DNA of 34,900 nt from Spirochaetales bacterium (lineage in GTDB: Bacteria; Spirochaetota; Spirochaetia; JAFGDJ01), in assembly GCA_016932135.1 (NCBI GenBank), contig JAFGDJ010000254.1:1-34900 (forward strand). Direction: 5' to 3'. The notes beneath the pieces were generated by a model that worked only from the letters and a program-made list of their open reading frames with translations, made no database searches and was not told the DNA's origin. Below are positions 1-7,211 of this stretch, piece after piece (position 1 is the stretch's first letter; each line of letters opens with the position of its first letter). The position numbers and the translations under genes are program-made.

Positions 1-1
1 A

Positions 2-634
2 AAGGCCACCAACTATATCGACACCCTCTCCCGGCTTCCCCTGTCGGTCCGGGTGGATACCAGCCCGTACCGAAGAAGTCCGCCGATTTTCGACAAGATC
101 ATGTTCACCTGGGACGAAGACGCGCCTTTTCTGTTCATTAACGACGTGCAGTGCACCATGGCCGAGGCCAATATGGAAATCGAGACCGTCAAGAACATTA
201 CTACCAACGAGACCTATTACACCACCTATTCCTACGACATGGTGATGATGATCGTCGACCCGGATCTGGAGCCGGACAAGGTCGGCAGCCTGGATTACTG
301 GATTCACCAGAACAACGCGTTTTACGGTACTCCGGCCTTTCGGCACATCAACCGGGAAGATGTCATTGAAGCGGGGTCTATTGAAAACTCGAAGAATATC
401 ACCCGGGGTTTTTCCGGAGGGCTAGGAATAGGCTTTGGAGCTATTGCTCTTTCCTGTCTCATTACGGCTCTTATTGTGGATGACTACCAGGGAACCCTCC
501 TGGCCGCCGGGCTGGTATCGGGCGGCCTCGGCGCCGCCGGGGTGTTTGCCTGTAACAAGATCAACGACAACCTGAATGTGAAACTCGCCGAGGTCTACAA
601 CCGCATGGCCGCGGCGGCCAATGGGAAATACTAG
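2..634 (+). CDS. hypothetical membrane protein, 3' end only
   Basis: The reading frame is open to the left edge, so the true start lies outside the window; about 210 residues are visible. An internal GTG at 53 could start a protein, but nothing supports it because the frame continues upstream. The visible part is a polar domain rich in Thr, Tyr and Asp. Near the C-terminus follow two adjacent hydrophobic stretches (IGFGAIALSCLITALIV and TLLAAGLVSGGLGAAGVFA) that look like a membrane hairpin, then a short polar tail. I do not recognise the family and assign no function. Its stop overlaps by four bases the stop of the convergent PatB-like gene. Confidence 0.7.
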   Translation, partial: KATNYIDTLSRLPLSVRVDTSPYRRSPPIFDKIMFTWDEDAPFLFINDVQCTMAEANMEIETVKNITTNETYYTTYSYDMVMMIVDPDLEPDKVGSLDYWIHQNNAFYGTPAFRHINREDVIEAGSIENSKNITRGFSGGLGIGFGAIALSCLITALIVDDYQGTLLAAGLVSGGLGAAGVFACNKINDNLNVKLAEVYNRMAAAANGKY

Positions 635-1812
635 CCCTCCAGCACCCCGGCCATCCGCCGAAGGGCTTCTTCCAGGATGCTCCGGGGGCAGGCGGCATTG
701 AGCCGGATATACCCCTTTCCCCCGGCACCGAAGATGGACCCCCCTTCCACCAGGACCCGGCCTTCCCGGATGAGCCGGGGGAGAATCTCCTCCTCATTGC
801 CGTAGGATCGCAGGTCTATCCAGGCCAGGTAGGTTCCTTCGGGAAGGCGGTATCGCGCCCTTTTCAGGTGTTTTTGCAGGAAATTACCGAGAAAGGCCAG
901 ATTGCCGTCCAGGTAATCGATAATCTGTTCAAGCCATTCTTCCCCTTCATTATAGGCTGCCTCCACCGCAACGATGGAGAGGCTGTGGGGCATGAAAAGT
1001 CCGAGCTGTTTATTTACCAGACCGTCCCAGGCGGTTTTCAGGTCGGGATCATGGATAATCACGTTGGAGAAGAGCATTCCGGCCATGTTGAAGGTCTTGC
1101 TCGGGGCGGTGCAGGTGATGATCCTGCGGGATTGTTCCGGGAACAGGGTTTTCAGGGGGATATGTTTGACTCCCCGGCGGACCAGGTCGCAGTGGATTTC
1201 GTCGGAGATGACGGTGACCCCGTGGGCAAAACAAATTTCCCCGAGCCGCCTGAGTTCTTCCTCTTTCCAGACCCGCCCTACGGGGTTGTGAGGGCTGCAG
1301 AGCACCAGGAGTTTCGTTTCAGGTTCGGCGGCTTTCCGTTCCAGGCCGTCGAAATCCATGGTGTAATACCCATCATCATCCTTCAGCGGGTTTGCCACGG
1401 TCTCCCGTCCGTGGTGGCGGATCATACTCTCGAAAGGATAGTACACGGGACTCTGGATGATGACGCCGTCCCCCGGACGGGTGAGGATTTCCAGCAGGTA
1501 CCCCACGGCCGGCACTATTCCCGGGCTGTACAGGAGGTCTTCCGGGGGGATGCTCCAGCCGAACCGCCGGAGGTACCATCCGGTAACGGCGGCCATAAAG
1601 GCTTCGTTCCGGTGGGAGCTGTAACCGAAGATCCGCCGGTCTACCCGGGCATGGAGGGCTTCGATGACGGACTTTGGACAGGGAAAGTCCATGTCCGCCA
1701 CCCAGAGGGGCAGGGTGCCTTCAGGGCATCCCGGAGCCAGATGACCCATGAACTCCCACTTCAGGCTGTTTGTGTCTTTTCGATCGATGACCTGGTCAAG
1801 GTTGTATCTCAT
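631..1812 (-). CDS. patB: PatB/MalY-type PLP-dependent C-S lyase (cystathionine beta-lyase family aminotransferase)
   Basis: This is a fold-type I PLP enzyme of the MalY/PatB branch. These usually split the C-S bond of cystathionine or cysteine conjugates to thiol, pyruvate and ammonia. The 393-residue protein begins MRYNLDQVIDRK, close to the family start with a DR-T-S-KW pattern. Visible active-site elements are PHNPVGR (Asn176), SDEIH (Asp204, PLP pyridine), APSKT (Lys239, the Schiff-base lysine) and GYIR (Arg370, substrate carboxylate). The frame is open 39 codons further upstream to 1929, but that extension overlaps the divergent ridA start and has no family similarity, so I chose the ATG at 1812; its ribosome site is weak. 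The divergent neighbour RidA clears the reactive imine such enzymes release. Exact substrate unknown. Confidence 0.9.
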   Translation of the reverse strand: MRYNLDQVIDRKDTNSLKWEFMGHLAPGCPEGTLPLWVADMDFPCPKSVIEALHARVDRRIFGYSSHRNEAFMAAVTGWYLRRFGWSIPPEDLLYSPGIVPAVGYLLEILTRPGDGVIIQSPVYYPFESMIRHHGRETVANPLKDDDGYYTMDFDGLERKAAEPETKLLVLCSPHNPVGRVWKEEELRRLGEICFAHGVTVISDEIHCDLVRRGVKHIPLKTLFPEQSRRIITCTAPSKTFNMAGMLFSNVIIHDPDLKTAWDGLVNKQLGLFMPHSLSIVAVEAAYNEGEEWLEQIIDYLDGNLAFLGNFLQKHLKRARYRLPEGTYLAWIDLRSYGNEEEILPRLIREGRVLVEGGSIFGAGGKGYIRLNAACPRSILEEALRRMAGVLEG

Positions 1813-1915
1813 AGACGTGAGAGTACCCGAATATTCTGCCCGCGTCAAAGCTTGCGCCGGGCTGTTGTTCCGGTGTATGGTGGGGCTAGGTATTTTATCC
1901 GGAGGATGTAAGGGT

Positions 1916-2296
1916 ATGAAAAAAATCATTTCAACAGACCAGGCTCCCGGGGCTGTGGGACCCTATTCCCAGGCGGTACAAAGCGGATCCTTTCTGTTTG
2001 TGTCGGGGACCCTGCCGGTGGACCCGGTAACGGGCGCCTTCGCCGGGGATACTATTGAGACGCAAGCCCGGCAGGTGATGGAAAACCTTAAGGCGGTTAT
2101 CCAGGCCGCGGGTTTGAGTATGGCTTCGGTGGTCAAGTGTTCCTGCTTCCTCAAAGACATGAACGATTTTACCGCTTTCAACGGGGTGTACGCCGGCTAT
2201 TTCACCGCCGATCCGCCGGCCCGGGAGTGTGTCCAGGTGGCCCGGCTGCCCAAGGACGCCCTGGTGGAGGTGTCCGCCGTCTGCTCGGCGGACTGA
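1916..2296 (+). CDS. ridA: RidA family reactive intermediate/imine deaminase
   Basis: This is a 126-residue RidA/YjgF/UK114 protein of normal family length. RidA proteins form trimers in the cytoplasm and hydrolyse 2-aminoacrylate and related imines to ketoacids, which protects PLP enzymes. Family hallmarks are visible: APGAVGPYSQAV near the N-terminus, FVSGTLPVDP, and the C-terminal PPARECVQVARLPKDALVEV containing the conserved Arg. The ATG at 1916 is chosen because GGAGG lies at 1901-1905 with good spacing and the homologous region begins there; the open frame upstream has no support. It is divergent from the PatB-like lyase, whose product is a classic RidA substrate. The WYL regulator starts 15 bases downstream on the same strand, so the two are probably cotranscribed. 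Confidence 0.93.
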   Translation: MKKIISTDQAPGAVGPYSQAVQSGSFLFVSGTLPVDPVTGAFAGDTIETQARQVMENLKAVIQAAGLSMASVVKCSCFLKDMNDFTAFNGVYAGYFTADPPARECVQVARLPKDALVEVSAVCSAD

Positions 2297-2311
2297 TCAT
2301 CTATCCAGGCC

Positions 2312-3247
2312 GTGAAGATAGACCGGCTGCTTTCCATTATTGTCTACCTCCTGAACCGGGATCTGGTGAGCGCGAAAACCCTCTCCGAGCGCTTCGGTGT
2401 GTCTGTCCGGACCATCCAGCGGGATATGGAAACCATCGACCTGGCGGGGATACCGATTTTCACCGTTCAGGGACCTAACGGCGGTTACGGTATCATGGAT
2501 ACCTACAAAATGGACCGCCGACTGGTAACGGTGGACGACCTTTATTACATTATCACTGCTTTGGGGAGCATCGGCTCTTCCCTGGAGGACCGCCGACTGG
2601 GGGATACCCTGGAGAAGATGAAGGGCCTTGTTCCGGCGGGGCTGAAGAATCCTTTCCGTGAGAAGCAGGAAAAGCTCTACGTGGATTTCAGCATGCTGGG
2701 CGGTGGCCCTGAGCAGCGGGAAATTTTCAAGGCTGTCCAGAACGCCGTGGAAACCGGAAGGCTCCTCCGGTTCACCTATACCAACAACCGGATGGAGAAA
2801 ATCCTCCGGGTGGTGGAACCCATGACCGTCGTTTTCAAGTGGCGTTCCTGGTACCTCTTTGCCTACTGTAAAAATCGGAAAGATTACCGGATCTTCAGAA
2901 TTTCCAGAATGCGGGACCCGGAGATTCTATCCGACCGGTTTCACCGGCGGCCGCTGACCTTCGAGGATTTCTCTCGAGATTTCGATCCGGAAAAAACCGG
3001 GAAATTCCTGGAAATAAAGCTGAAGTTCTCTCCTGAGGTTGTACCGCTGGTGGAGGAGTTCTACAATCAGGAAGACCTGGAAAAAACCGATGACGGGTAT
3101 CTCCTGGCCCGGACCAGGATGCCCGAAGACGGGTGGCTCTACGGCTATATCCTGAGCTACGGTTCCTACGTGGAGGTTCTGGAACCTGAAAGGCTGCGGG
3201 GGATCGTAAAGGATATCGCCCGGGCTACCGCCCGGCTGTATGATTGA
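2312..3247 (+). CDS. HTH/WYL-domain transcriptional regulator (YafY/DeoR-like)
   Basis: This is a 311-residue one-component regulator. An N-terminal winged helix (about residues 1-60, with ERFGVSVRTIQRDMETI as the recognition helix region) is followed by a linker and a WYL domain. The eponymous Trp-Tyr-Leu occurs at residues 180-182 in the stretch WRSWYLFAYCKNRKDYRIFRISRM. A C-terminal WCX-like extension follows. WYL domains bind small ligands or nucleic acid and change the DNA binding of the attached HTH. The start is GTG at 2312, where homology begins. It sits immediately downstream of ridA and probably shares its transcript, so control of ridA/patB is plausible but not shown. Its stop is 12 bases from the convergent TetR gene's stop. 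Confidence 0.88.
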   Translation: MKIDRLLSIIVYLLNRDLVSAKTLSERFGVSVRTIQRDMETIDLAGIPIFTVQGPNGGYGIMDTYKMDRRLVTVDDLYYIITALGSIGSSLEDRRLGDTLEKMKGLVPAGLKNPFREKQEKLYVDFSMLGGGPEQREIFKAVQNAVETGRLLRFTYTNNRMEKILRVVEPMTVVFKWRSWYLFAYCKNRKDYRIFRISRMRDPEILSDRFHRRPLTFEDFSRDFDPEKTGKFLEIKLKFSPEVVPLVEEFYNQEDLEKTDDGYLLARTRMPEDGWLYGYILSYGSYVEVLEPERLRGIVKDIARATARLYD

Positions 3248-3259
3248 ATGAAAGCACTC

Positions 3260-3853
3260 TCAAGGTGCCAGGAGTCTCTCGATGGCTGAACCGAAGAAGG
3301 ACTTAAGGTCTTCCTCCCGGGTGAGGTCGATGCCGAAGGGTTCCCGGTAGAAAAGGGGAATCATGGCAATGGTGATAAACATAGAGCCGATCTGGGCTAC
3401 GGCTTTCTCCAGCTGCTTCCGGGGTAACGCGCAGCCCCGGTTCTGAAGTTCCGCCGTCAATTCCTGTAAAAATTGCTGCATCCTTCGGGCGCCCTTGGTG
3501 GTATAATCCCCCCGGATTACCAGGTCGTGAAAGTGAGCCCGGGTCAGTCCCGGGTAGGTTTTGGCGCCCAGAGAAAGGTCGATAAAGACTTCCGTGCACC
3601 ACCGGGCGGCCGTGTCTCCCGGTAGTTTTCTCAGGTCCTCCCAGTCGAAGGCGTTGTGAAGGGTGCTATCCATAACCTTGTCTATCAGCACCTGTTTCGA
3701 CCGGAAATAGTAATTCACCGCGGCGCTGTTTACCTTGGCCTTGGCGGCAATCCTGCGGTTGGTGGTCCCGGTAAGACCGTATTCCTCGATACATGCAATG
3801 GTTGCCTGCATAATAGCCTCTTCCGGGGAAGGGGGGCTGTTCTCATCCTTCAT
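3260..3853 (-). CDS. TetR/AcrR family transcriptional regulator
   Basis: This 197-residue protein has a TetR N-terminal HTH: EAIMQATIACIEEYGLTGTTNRRIAAKAKVNSAAVNYYFRSK, about residues 12-53, ending in the typical YYF-SK motif. The C-terminal half is a helical ligand-binding and dimerisation region that I cannot assign to a ligand. I chose the start at 3853 because AGAGGAG precedes it on the minus strand. The frame extends to 3955, but that stretch has no HTH similarity. It is divergent from the GyrI-like gene at 4018. The intergenic region carries a near-perfect palindrome (3954-3971) that is a good candidate for its operator. Confidence 0.88.
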   Translation of the reverse strand: MKDENSPPSPEEAIMQATIACIEEYGLTGTTNRRIAAKAKVNSAAVNYYFRSKQVLIDKVMDSTLHNAFDWEDLRKLPGDTAARWCTEVFIDLSLGAKTYPGLTRAHFHDLVIRGDYTTKGARRMQQFLQELTAELQNRGCALPRKQLEKAVAQIGSMFITIAMIPLFYREPFGIDLTREEDLKSFFGSAIERLLAP

Positions 3854-3953
3854 GGTGACTCTCCTCTGGCGTTGTAAGTATACCAGATTCTTTTGGGATA
3901 AGCATCCGGTTAAATCCTTAGATTGGAAAAAGGTGAAAAAATCTTTTTCATTC

Positions 3954-3997
3954 ATGACATACAGATGTCGTATTCCTCAGGGTAGGGTTCATATAAT
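3954..3997 (+). promoter_or_regulatory. candidate TetR operator and -10 box upstream of the GyrI-like gene
   Basis: The half sites ATGACAT (3954-3960) and ATGTCGT (3965-3971) are inverted around ACAG, with one mismatch; the inner 5+4+5 bases are a perfect inverted repeat. A perfect TATAAT lies at 3992-3997, 20 bases before the start codon at 4018. The palindrome falls where the -35 box would be and no good -35 hexamer is visible. A repressor bound here would block this promoter and sits in the divergent tetR upstream region. The sequence is seen directly; the regulator assignment is inference. Confidence 0.5.
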
Positions 3998-4017
3998 ACT
4001 GACTTTAGGAGGATGAT

Positions 4018-4467
4018 ATGGAAATCATCGAAAGAGAAAAGCAGCCTACCCTGGCGGTTCGTTACAGAACTCCGGTAGCCGATCTGCCCAAAACTATGGG
4101 CCCCATCTATGGGGAAATAGCCGCGTATATGGGGAAAAAGGGTATTCCCTTTGCCGGACCTCCCTTCGCCATGTATTACAACATGGATATGAACGATCTG
4201 GACGTGGAGATCGGTTTTCCCGTGGCCGAAGCCGCAGCAGGGGAGGGGCGGATTTTTCCTGGAACCCTGCCCGGGGGACGAATCGCCCGGGCGCAGCATC
4301 TGGGCTCCTATGAGACCTTTGAGAAGACCTATACCGCCCTGACGGCTTTTATCAAGGAGAAGGGACTGGAAACGGAGACCTTCATGTATGAAGAGTACCT
4401 CAACTCCCCGGAAGATACCCCTCCGGAAAAACTGGCTACGAACATCTATTTCCCTCTCAAGGGTTGA
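4018..4467 (+). CDS. GyrI-like / AraC effector-binding-domain protein
   Basis: This is a 149-residue stand-alone protein of the GyrI-like small-molecule-binding superfamily, the domain found at the C-terminus of BmrR/Rob-type regulators. It starts MEIIEREKQPTLAVRYRT, typical of the first strand. The internal segment PFAMYYNMDMNDLDVEIGFPV and the later RIARAQHLGSYETFEKTYTAL match the family's two-repeat layout. There is no DNA-binding domain, so it may bind or hydrolyse a small hydrophobic compound or modulate a partner. An upstream AGGAGG supports the ATG at 4018. It is divergent from a TetR regulator, as is common for xenobiotic-response genes, and is followed by an intrinsic terminator. Confidence 0.85.
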   Translation: MEIIEREKQPTLAVRYRTPVADLPKTMGPIYGEIAAYMGKKGIPFAGPPFAMYYNMDMNDLDVEIGFPVAEAAAGEGRIFPGTLPGGRIARAQHLGSYETFEKTYTALTAFIKEKGLETETFMYEEYLNSPEDTPPEKLATNIYFPLKG

Positions 4468-4477
4468 AGCCCTTTAT

Positions 4478-4516
4478 GCCCCGTTCCGATTCAAGCGGGA
4501 CGGGGCTTTTATTTTT
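4478..4516 (+). terminator. intrinsic terminator after the GyrI-like gene
   Basis: The arms GCCCCGTTCCG (4478-4488) and CGGGACGGGGC (4496-4506) pair with one G-U, around a 7-base loop, followed at once by TTTTATTTTT. It lies 11 bases after the stop at 4467. This is a classic rho-independent structure, so the upstream gene is monocistronic. Confidence 0.88.
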
Positions 4517-4585
4517 CCCTTTCTATTTCCGATAACGCGTTGCCCCGGTGTTGACTGGAAAGGCCGTGAAAAATTTACCGTCCGC

Positions 4586-4614
4586 TTGACTTCCGAAGGT
4601 AATTGGGCTAAATT
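4586..4614 (+). promoter_or_regulatory. candidate sigma-70 promoter for the radical SAM gene
   Basis: TTGACT (4586-4591) and TAAATT (4609-4614) are separated by exactly 17 bases. The predicted transcription start is near 4621, directly before the 24-bp palindrome at 4623-4646. The leader to the ATG at 4680 would be about 60 bases. Confidence 0.5.
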
Positions 4615-4622
4615 GTATCTAA

Positions 4623-4646
4623 TGTTTTAATCAATTGATTAAAACA
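4623..4646 (+). promoter_or_regulatory. perfect 24-bp palindrome, candidate operator
   Basis: The 12-base arm TGTTTTAATCAA (4623-4634) is followed without spacer by its exact reverse complement (4635-4646). It begins one or two bases after the predicted start of transcription, a normal repressor position. The AT-rich core TTAATCAATTGATTAA resembles sites of MarR-like winged-helix dimers. No MarR gene is in the window, so the regulator would be encoded elsewhere. The site differs from the candidate TetR operator at 3954-3971. Confidence 0.65.
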
Positions 4647-4679
4647 ACTGTTACAATAACAATTATTTCGGAGGGCAGC

Positions 4680-5771
4680 ATGGAAAATACATTTCCTAAG
4701 GTAAGAAAGATTTTTTTCGAGGTGACCAACCGGTGTAATCTATCGTGCCGGTTTTGCCCGATCCGCGTCTCACGGCGAAAGAAGGAAGATATGGACTTCG
4801 ACTTGTTTAAAAAGGGGATCGATGAGATTTCTGATGAAGGTATTGTAGACACGGTGGGGTTCCACGTTCTTGGAGAGCCCCTCATGTATCCCCGTATCTT
4901 CGACGCGGTGGCCTACGCCGCTGAAGCGGGGCTCAAGACGGAACTCCACACCAATGGCGTTTTACTGAATCATGAACGGATTGCCCGGCTGTCGGAAGCC
5001 GGACTTTCGGACATTGTCATTTCTCTGCAATTCGCCGGTGAAGAGGGGCACGCCCTCTGCCGTGGAGCTCTCCCCCTGGAGGCATATTATCAAAGGGTCC
5101 TGGAGAGCGCCGGGGCATTTCGAAGGAAAGGTGTGGATGTAACCGTCTGTTATATGAATACCGCGTCAAAAAGGTTTTTCACCCTGGATGGAGCCGACAT
5201 GAAAGGGTGGGATCAGTCTCCGGCGGATGAAGCCGCCCGCCGGGTCTTGAGGGATTTAACGGAGGTGGTGGATGGGTTGGCGGAAGAAGATGATATAATG
5301 GCAGTCTTGAGAAAAGTTAATCCCCTGCAGCCGGTGAATGTCAGAATAGACCCGAAAACAGTGCTGTTTATGCAGCCCTTCGCAGATTGGGGTAATGCCT
5401 TTACCGGAAAGAAGGTATTTCCTGCCCGGATCGGAACCTGCGAGTACGGTCTCAAAAACATTGGTGTGCTATCCTCCGGGGAGGTTACCATCTGCTGTGC
5501 CGATTACGATGGGCATACATCCCTGGGGAATCTCCGACAGGGCTCTTTCAGAGAATTTCTTGGTTCCGAGCAGGTGCGGGGAATCGAAAGAGGATTTCGG
5601 CACTTCATCCTGGAGGAACCCTGGTGCCGCAGGTGCCTGGGAGCAGGTTCGCCGGCCGGCGCCTTTTTAAAGGGGCTTTTAAGTATTTATCTTTTCTCTA
5701 TCCACGGGTTTAAACCCTCCGGGGAAATCCGGGAGATTACTCTGAAACAAAGAGAAGCCGTTATGTTATAA
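4680..5771 (+). CDS. radical SAM / SPASM domain protein
   Basis: This is a 363-residue radical SAM enzyme. The SAM cluster motif is C19-x3-C23-x2-C26 in TNRCNLSCRFCPI. A TIM-barrel-like core with GEPLMYP and HTNGVLL follows. The C-terminal cysteine-rich SPASM region (about residues 255-325) contains GTCEYGLKNIG, VTICCADYDGHTSLGN and WCRRCLG, which would bind one or two auxiliary FeS clusters. Family members mature peptides or carry out other anaerobic radical chemistry; the substrate cannot be read here. The ATG at 4680 is preceded by GGAGGG, so I rejected the longer frame from 4635, which runs through the palindrome. No small precursor-peptide gene is visible on either side. The promoter and 24-bp operator suggest tight regulation. 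Confidence 0.88.
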   Translation: MENTFPKVRKIFFEVTNRCNLSCRFCPIRVSRRKKEDMDFDLFKKGIDEISDEGIVDTVGFHVLGEPLMYPRIFDAVAYAAEAGLKTELHTNGVLLNHERIARLSEAGLSDIVISLQFAGEEGHALCRGALPLEAYYQRVLESAGAFRRKGVDVTVCYMNTASKRFFTLDGADMKGWDQSPADEAARRVLRDLTEVVDGLAEEDDIMAVLRKVNPLQPVNVRIDPKTVLFMQPFADWGNAFTGKKVFPARIGTCEYGLKNIGVLSSGEVTICCADYDGHTSLGNLRQGSFREFLGSEQVRGIERGFRHFILEEPWCRRCLGAGSPAGAFLKGLLSIYLFSIHGFKPSGEIREITLKQREAVML

Positions 5772-5938
5772 TCCCCCGCGGAAAGGAAGACGTCTCCCGG
5801 GTAGATGCCCTTCCGACCTGGGTCGTGATGAGGGCTCCTGGGTGAGCTTTCTTGTCCAGGCATGAGCACCCGGTGGAAATGAAGACTCCTGAAGTGATAC
5901 AATAACGGATGAAGCCCGTATTTAAGGGAGTGAAACCA

Positions 5939-7174
5939 ATGATGAAGAAAGTACTGCCGGGTATTATTTTTTTTATTCTTGTTGTTTCCAATGTTTCCGT
6001 GTCCGCCGAGGAGCTGGAGCCGGAATCTATTATAAGAACCTGGGAGATCCCCGTGGGGTATCCCGCTGATATGGAGTTTGTGGCTTCCGCCGGGCTGGCT
6101 TTAAACACGATGCTTACCGACGCCTGGTTTAAGGGGATCGGCAGGAATATGAAAGATCCCTTCAGGGAGATCCTGGGGACTACCTGGCAGATCTGGTGGA
6201 CCTTTATGACCACCATCTGGCCCCACGAGTTCGGCCACTGGGTACGGGCGCGGGAAATCGGTGGGGAATTTGTTTTTGAATCCTTCGGAATTCCCTGGCC
6301 CGACGCCCGAATGGATTTGCCGGAGGACTGCGATCTTCTCTCCGAAACCCTGACTTCCGTCGGGGGATTTGAAATCAACGTTCTCATGCGCAGAGCTGTG
6401 GTTCAAGATTTCTATCGGGAGGGGTACGCTTTTTTCGACCAGTTGACCCATTCCTTCATCCAGGGAATATACTTTCCCGCCTACGCCTTCATCGTCGCTC
6501 CCGCGATAGCCGGAGGGATAGATCCCCGGGATCCGGAGACCTGGATCAACACCATGGGAGACCCCGTGGAATCCGCCCAACTGGTATACAGAAACTATAC
6601 GAAGAGGCCTTCCCTGACGGATGCACAAACGGTAGACCCGCAGCTGGTTTCCTGGTACTGGGAGTACACCCTCCTCGGATTAGCCTGGCTCCTGGCGGAC
6701 CCTCTTTTTTATACCTCCTTGAAAGCCTTCAGTTCGGATGTGGATAATCTCTACGGCAAGATAGACGCACCGATGATTGACTTCGGCCGGTTCAGATGGA
6801 TGGCCGGTACCCTCTTTAATCCCGGGCCTTTAGGGTACGAACTCTACCTCTATTCTCACCTGCTCCTGGATAACCGATACTACGGTTTGTATCTGAAATA
6901 CGGCCGCCCCTTCCTCAACCTGGGAATAGGACTGCAGGTGCCGGAAATCCTCTCGGCGCCGGGAATTCGTGCCGGCTTCAGTATCGATTACTGGTATGAA
7001 GAACCTTTAGGACACGGTATGAAAGCCGGGTTCACCGGAGAAGTGGACGTATCACCCCGCCTCTCATTAGGGATCGACGGGGGATGGAAAACCCGGGGCT
7101 ACCTGCTGGGATATCCTCTGGATGAAGGGCTGTTTGTCCGGGGCAATCTTCTCCTGCGAAGCCCTGTTCATTGA
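5939..7174 (+). CDS. exported/membrane protein with site-2-protease-like HEFGH motif
   Basis: The 411-residue protein begins with a clear signal peptide (MMKKVLPGIIFFILVVSNVSVSA, cleavage likely after SA). Around residues 94-110 it reads WPHEFGHWVRAREIGGEF, an HExxH zinc site (His96, Glu97, His100) strikingly like the HEFGHF-VAR motif of RseP/M50 site-2 proteases. Hydrophobic stretches follow (IYFPAYAFIVAPAIAGG and YTLLGLAWLLADPLFYTSL). The last 130 residues alternate aromatic and polar residues, as in outer-membrane beta strands (LYLYSHLLLDNRYYGLYLKYG, GIRAGFSIDYWYEE). I see no second M50 motif (NxxPxPxLDG) and no PDZ domain, so this may be a distant metalloprotease or an unrelated fold. AAGGGAG at 5924-5930 supports the start at 5939 over 5909. 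Function unknown. Confidence 0.72.
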   Translation: MMKKVLPGIIFFILVVSNVSVSAEELEPESIIRTWEIPVGYPADMEFVASAGLALNTMLTDAWFKGIGRNMKDPFREILGTTWQIWWTFMTTIWPHEFGHWVRAREIGGEFVFESFGIPWPDARMDLPEDCDLLSETLTSVGGFEINVLMRRAVVQDFYREGYAFFDQLTHSFIQGIYFPAYAFIVAPAIAGGIDPRDPETWINTMGDPVESAQLVYRNYTKRPSLTDAQTVDPQLVSWYWEYTLLGLAWLLADPLFYTSLKAFSSDVDNLYGKIDAPMIDFGRFRWMAGTLFNPGPLGYELYLYSHLLLDNRYYGLYLKYGRPFLNLGIGLQVPEILSAPGIRAGFSIDYWYEEPLGHGMKAGFTGEVDVSPRLSLGIDGGWKTRGYLLGYPLDEGLFVRGNLLLRSPVH

Positions 7175-7211
7175 CTGGAATAATCTTTTCTAGAGCGAAG
7201 CCGGCGGAAAA

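Noticed and set aside
868-1911. A 347-codon open frame antisense to the PatB-like gene
   Set aside because: It has no recognisable domain and lies over a gene with complete PLP-enzyme motifs. GC-rich genes commonly leave long open antisense frames.
4635-4679. A longer start for the radical SAM gene at 4635
   Set aside because: It would translate half of the palindrome, has no ribosome site and adds residues outside the family. GGAGGG supports 4680.
5761-6387. A 208-codon minus-strand frame covering the start of the HEFGH protein gene
   Set aside because: It is low-complexity Ser/Ile-rich sequence without a ribosome site; the plus-strand gene has a signal peptide and a good ribosome site.
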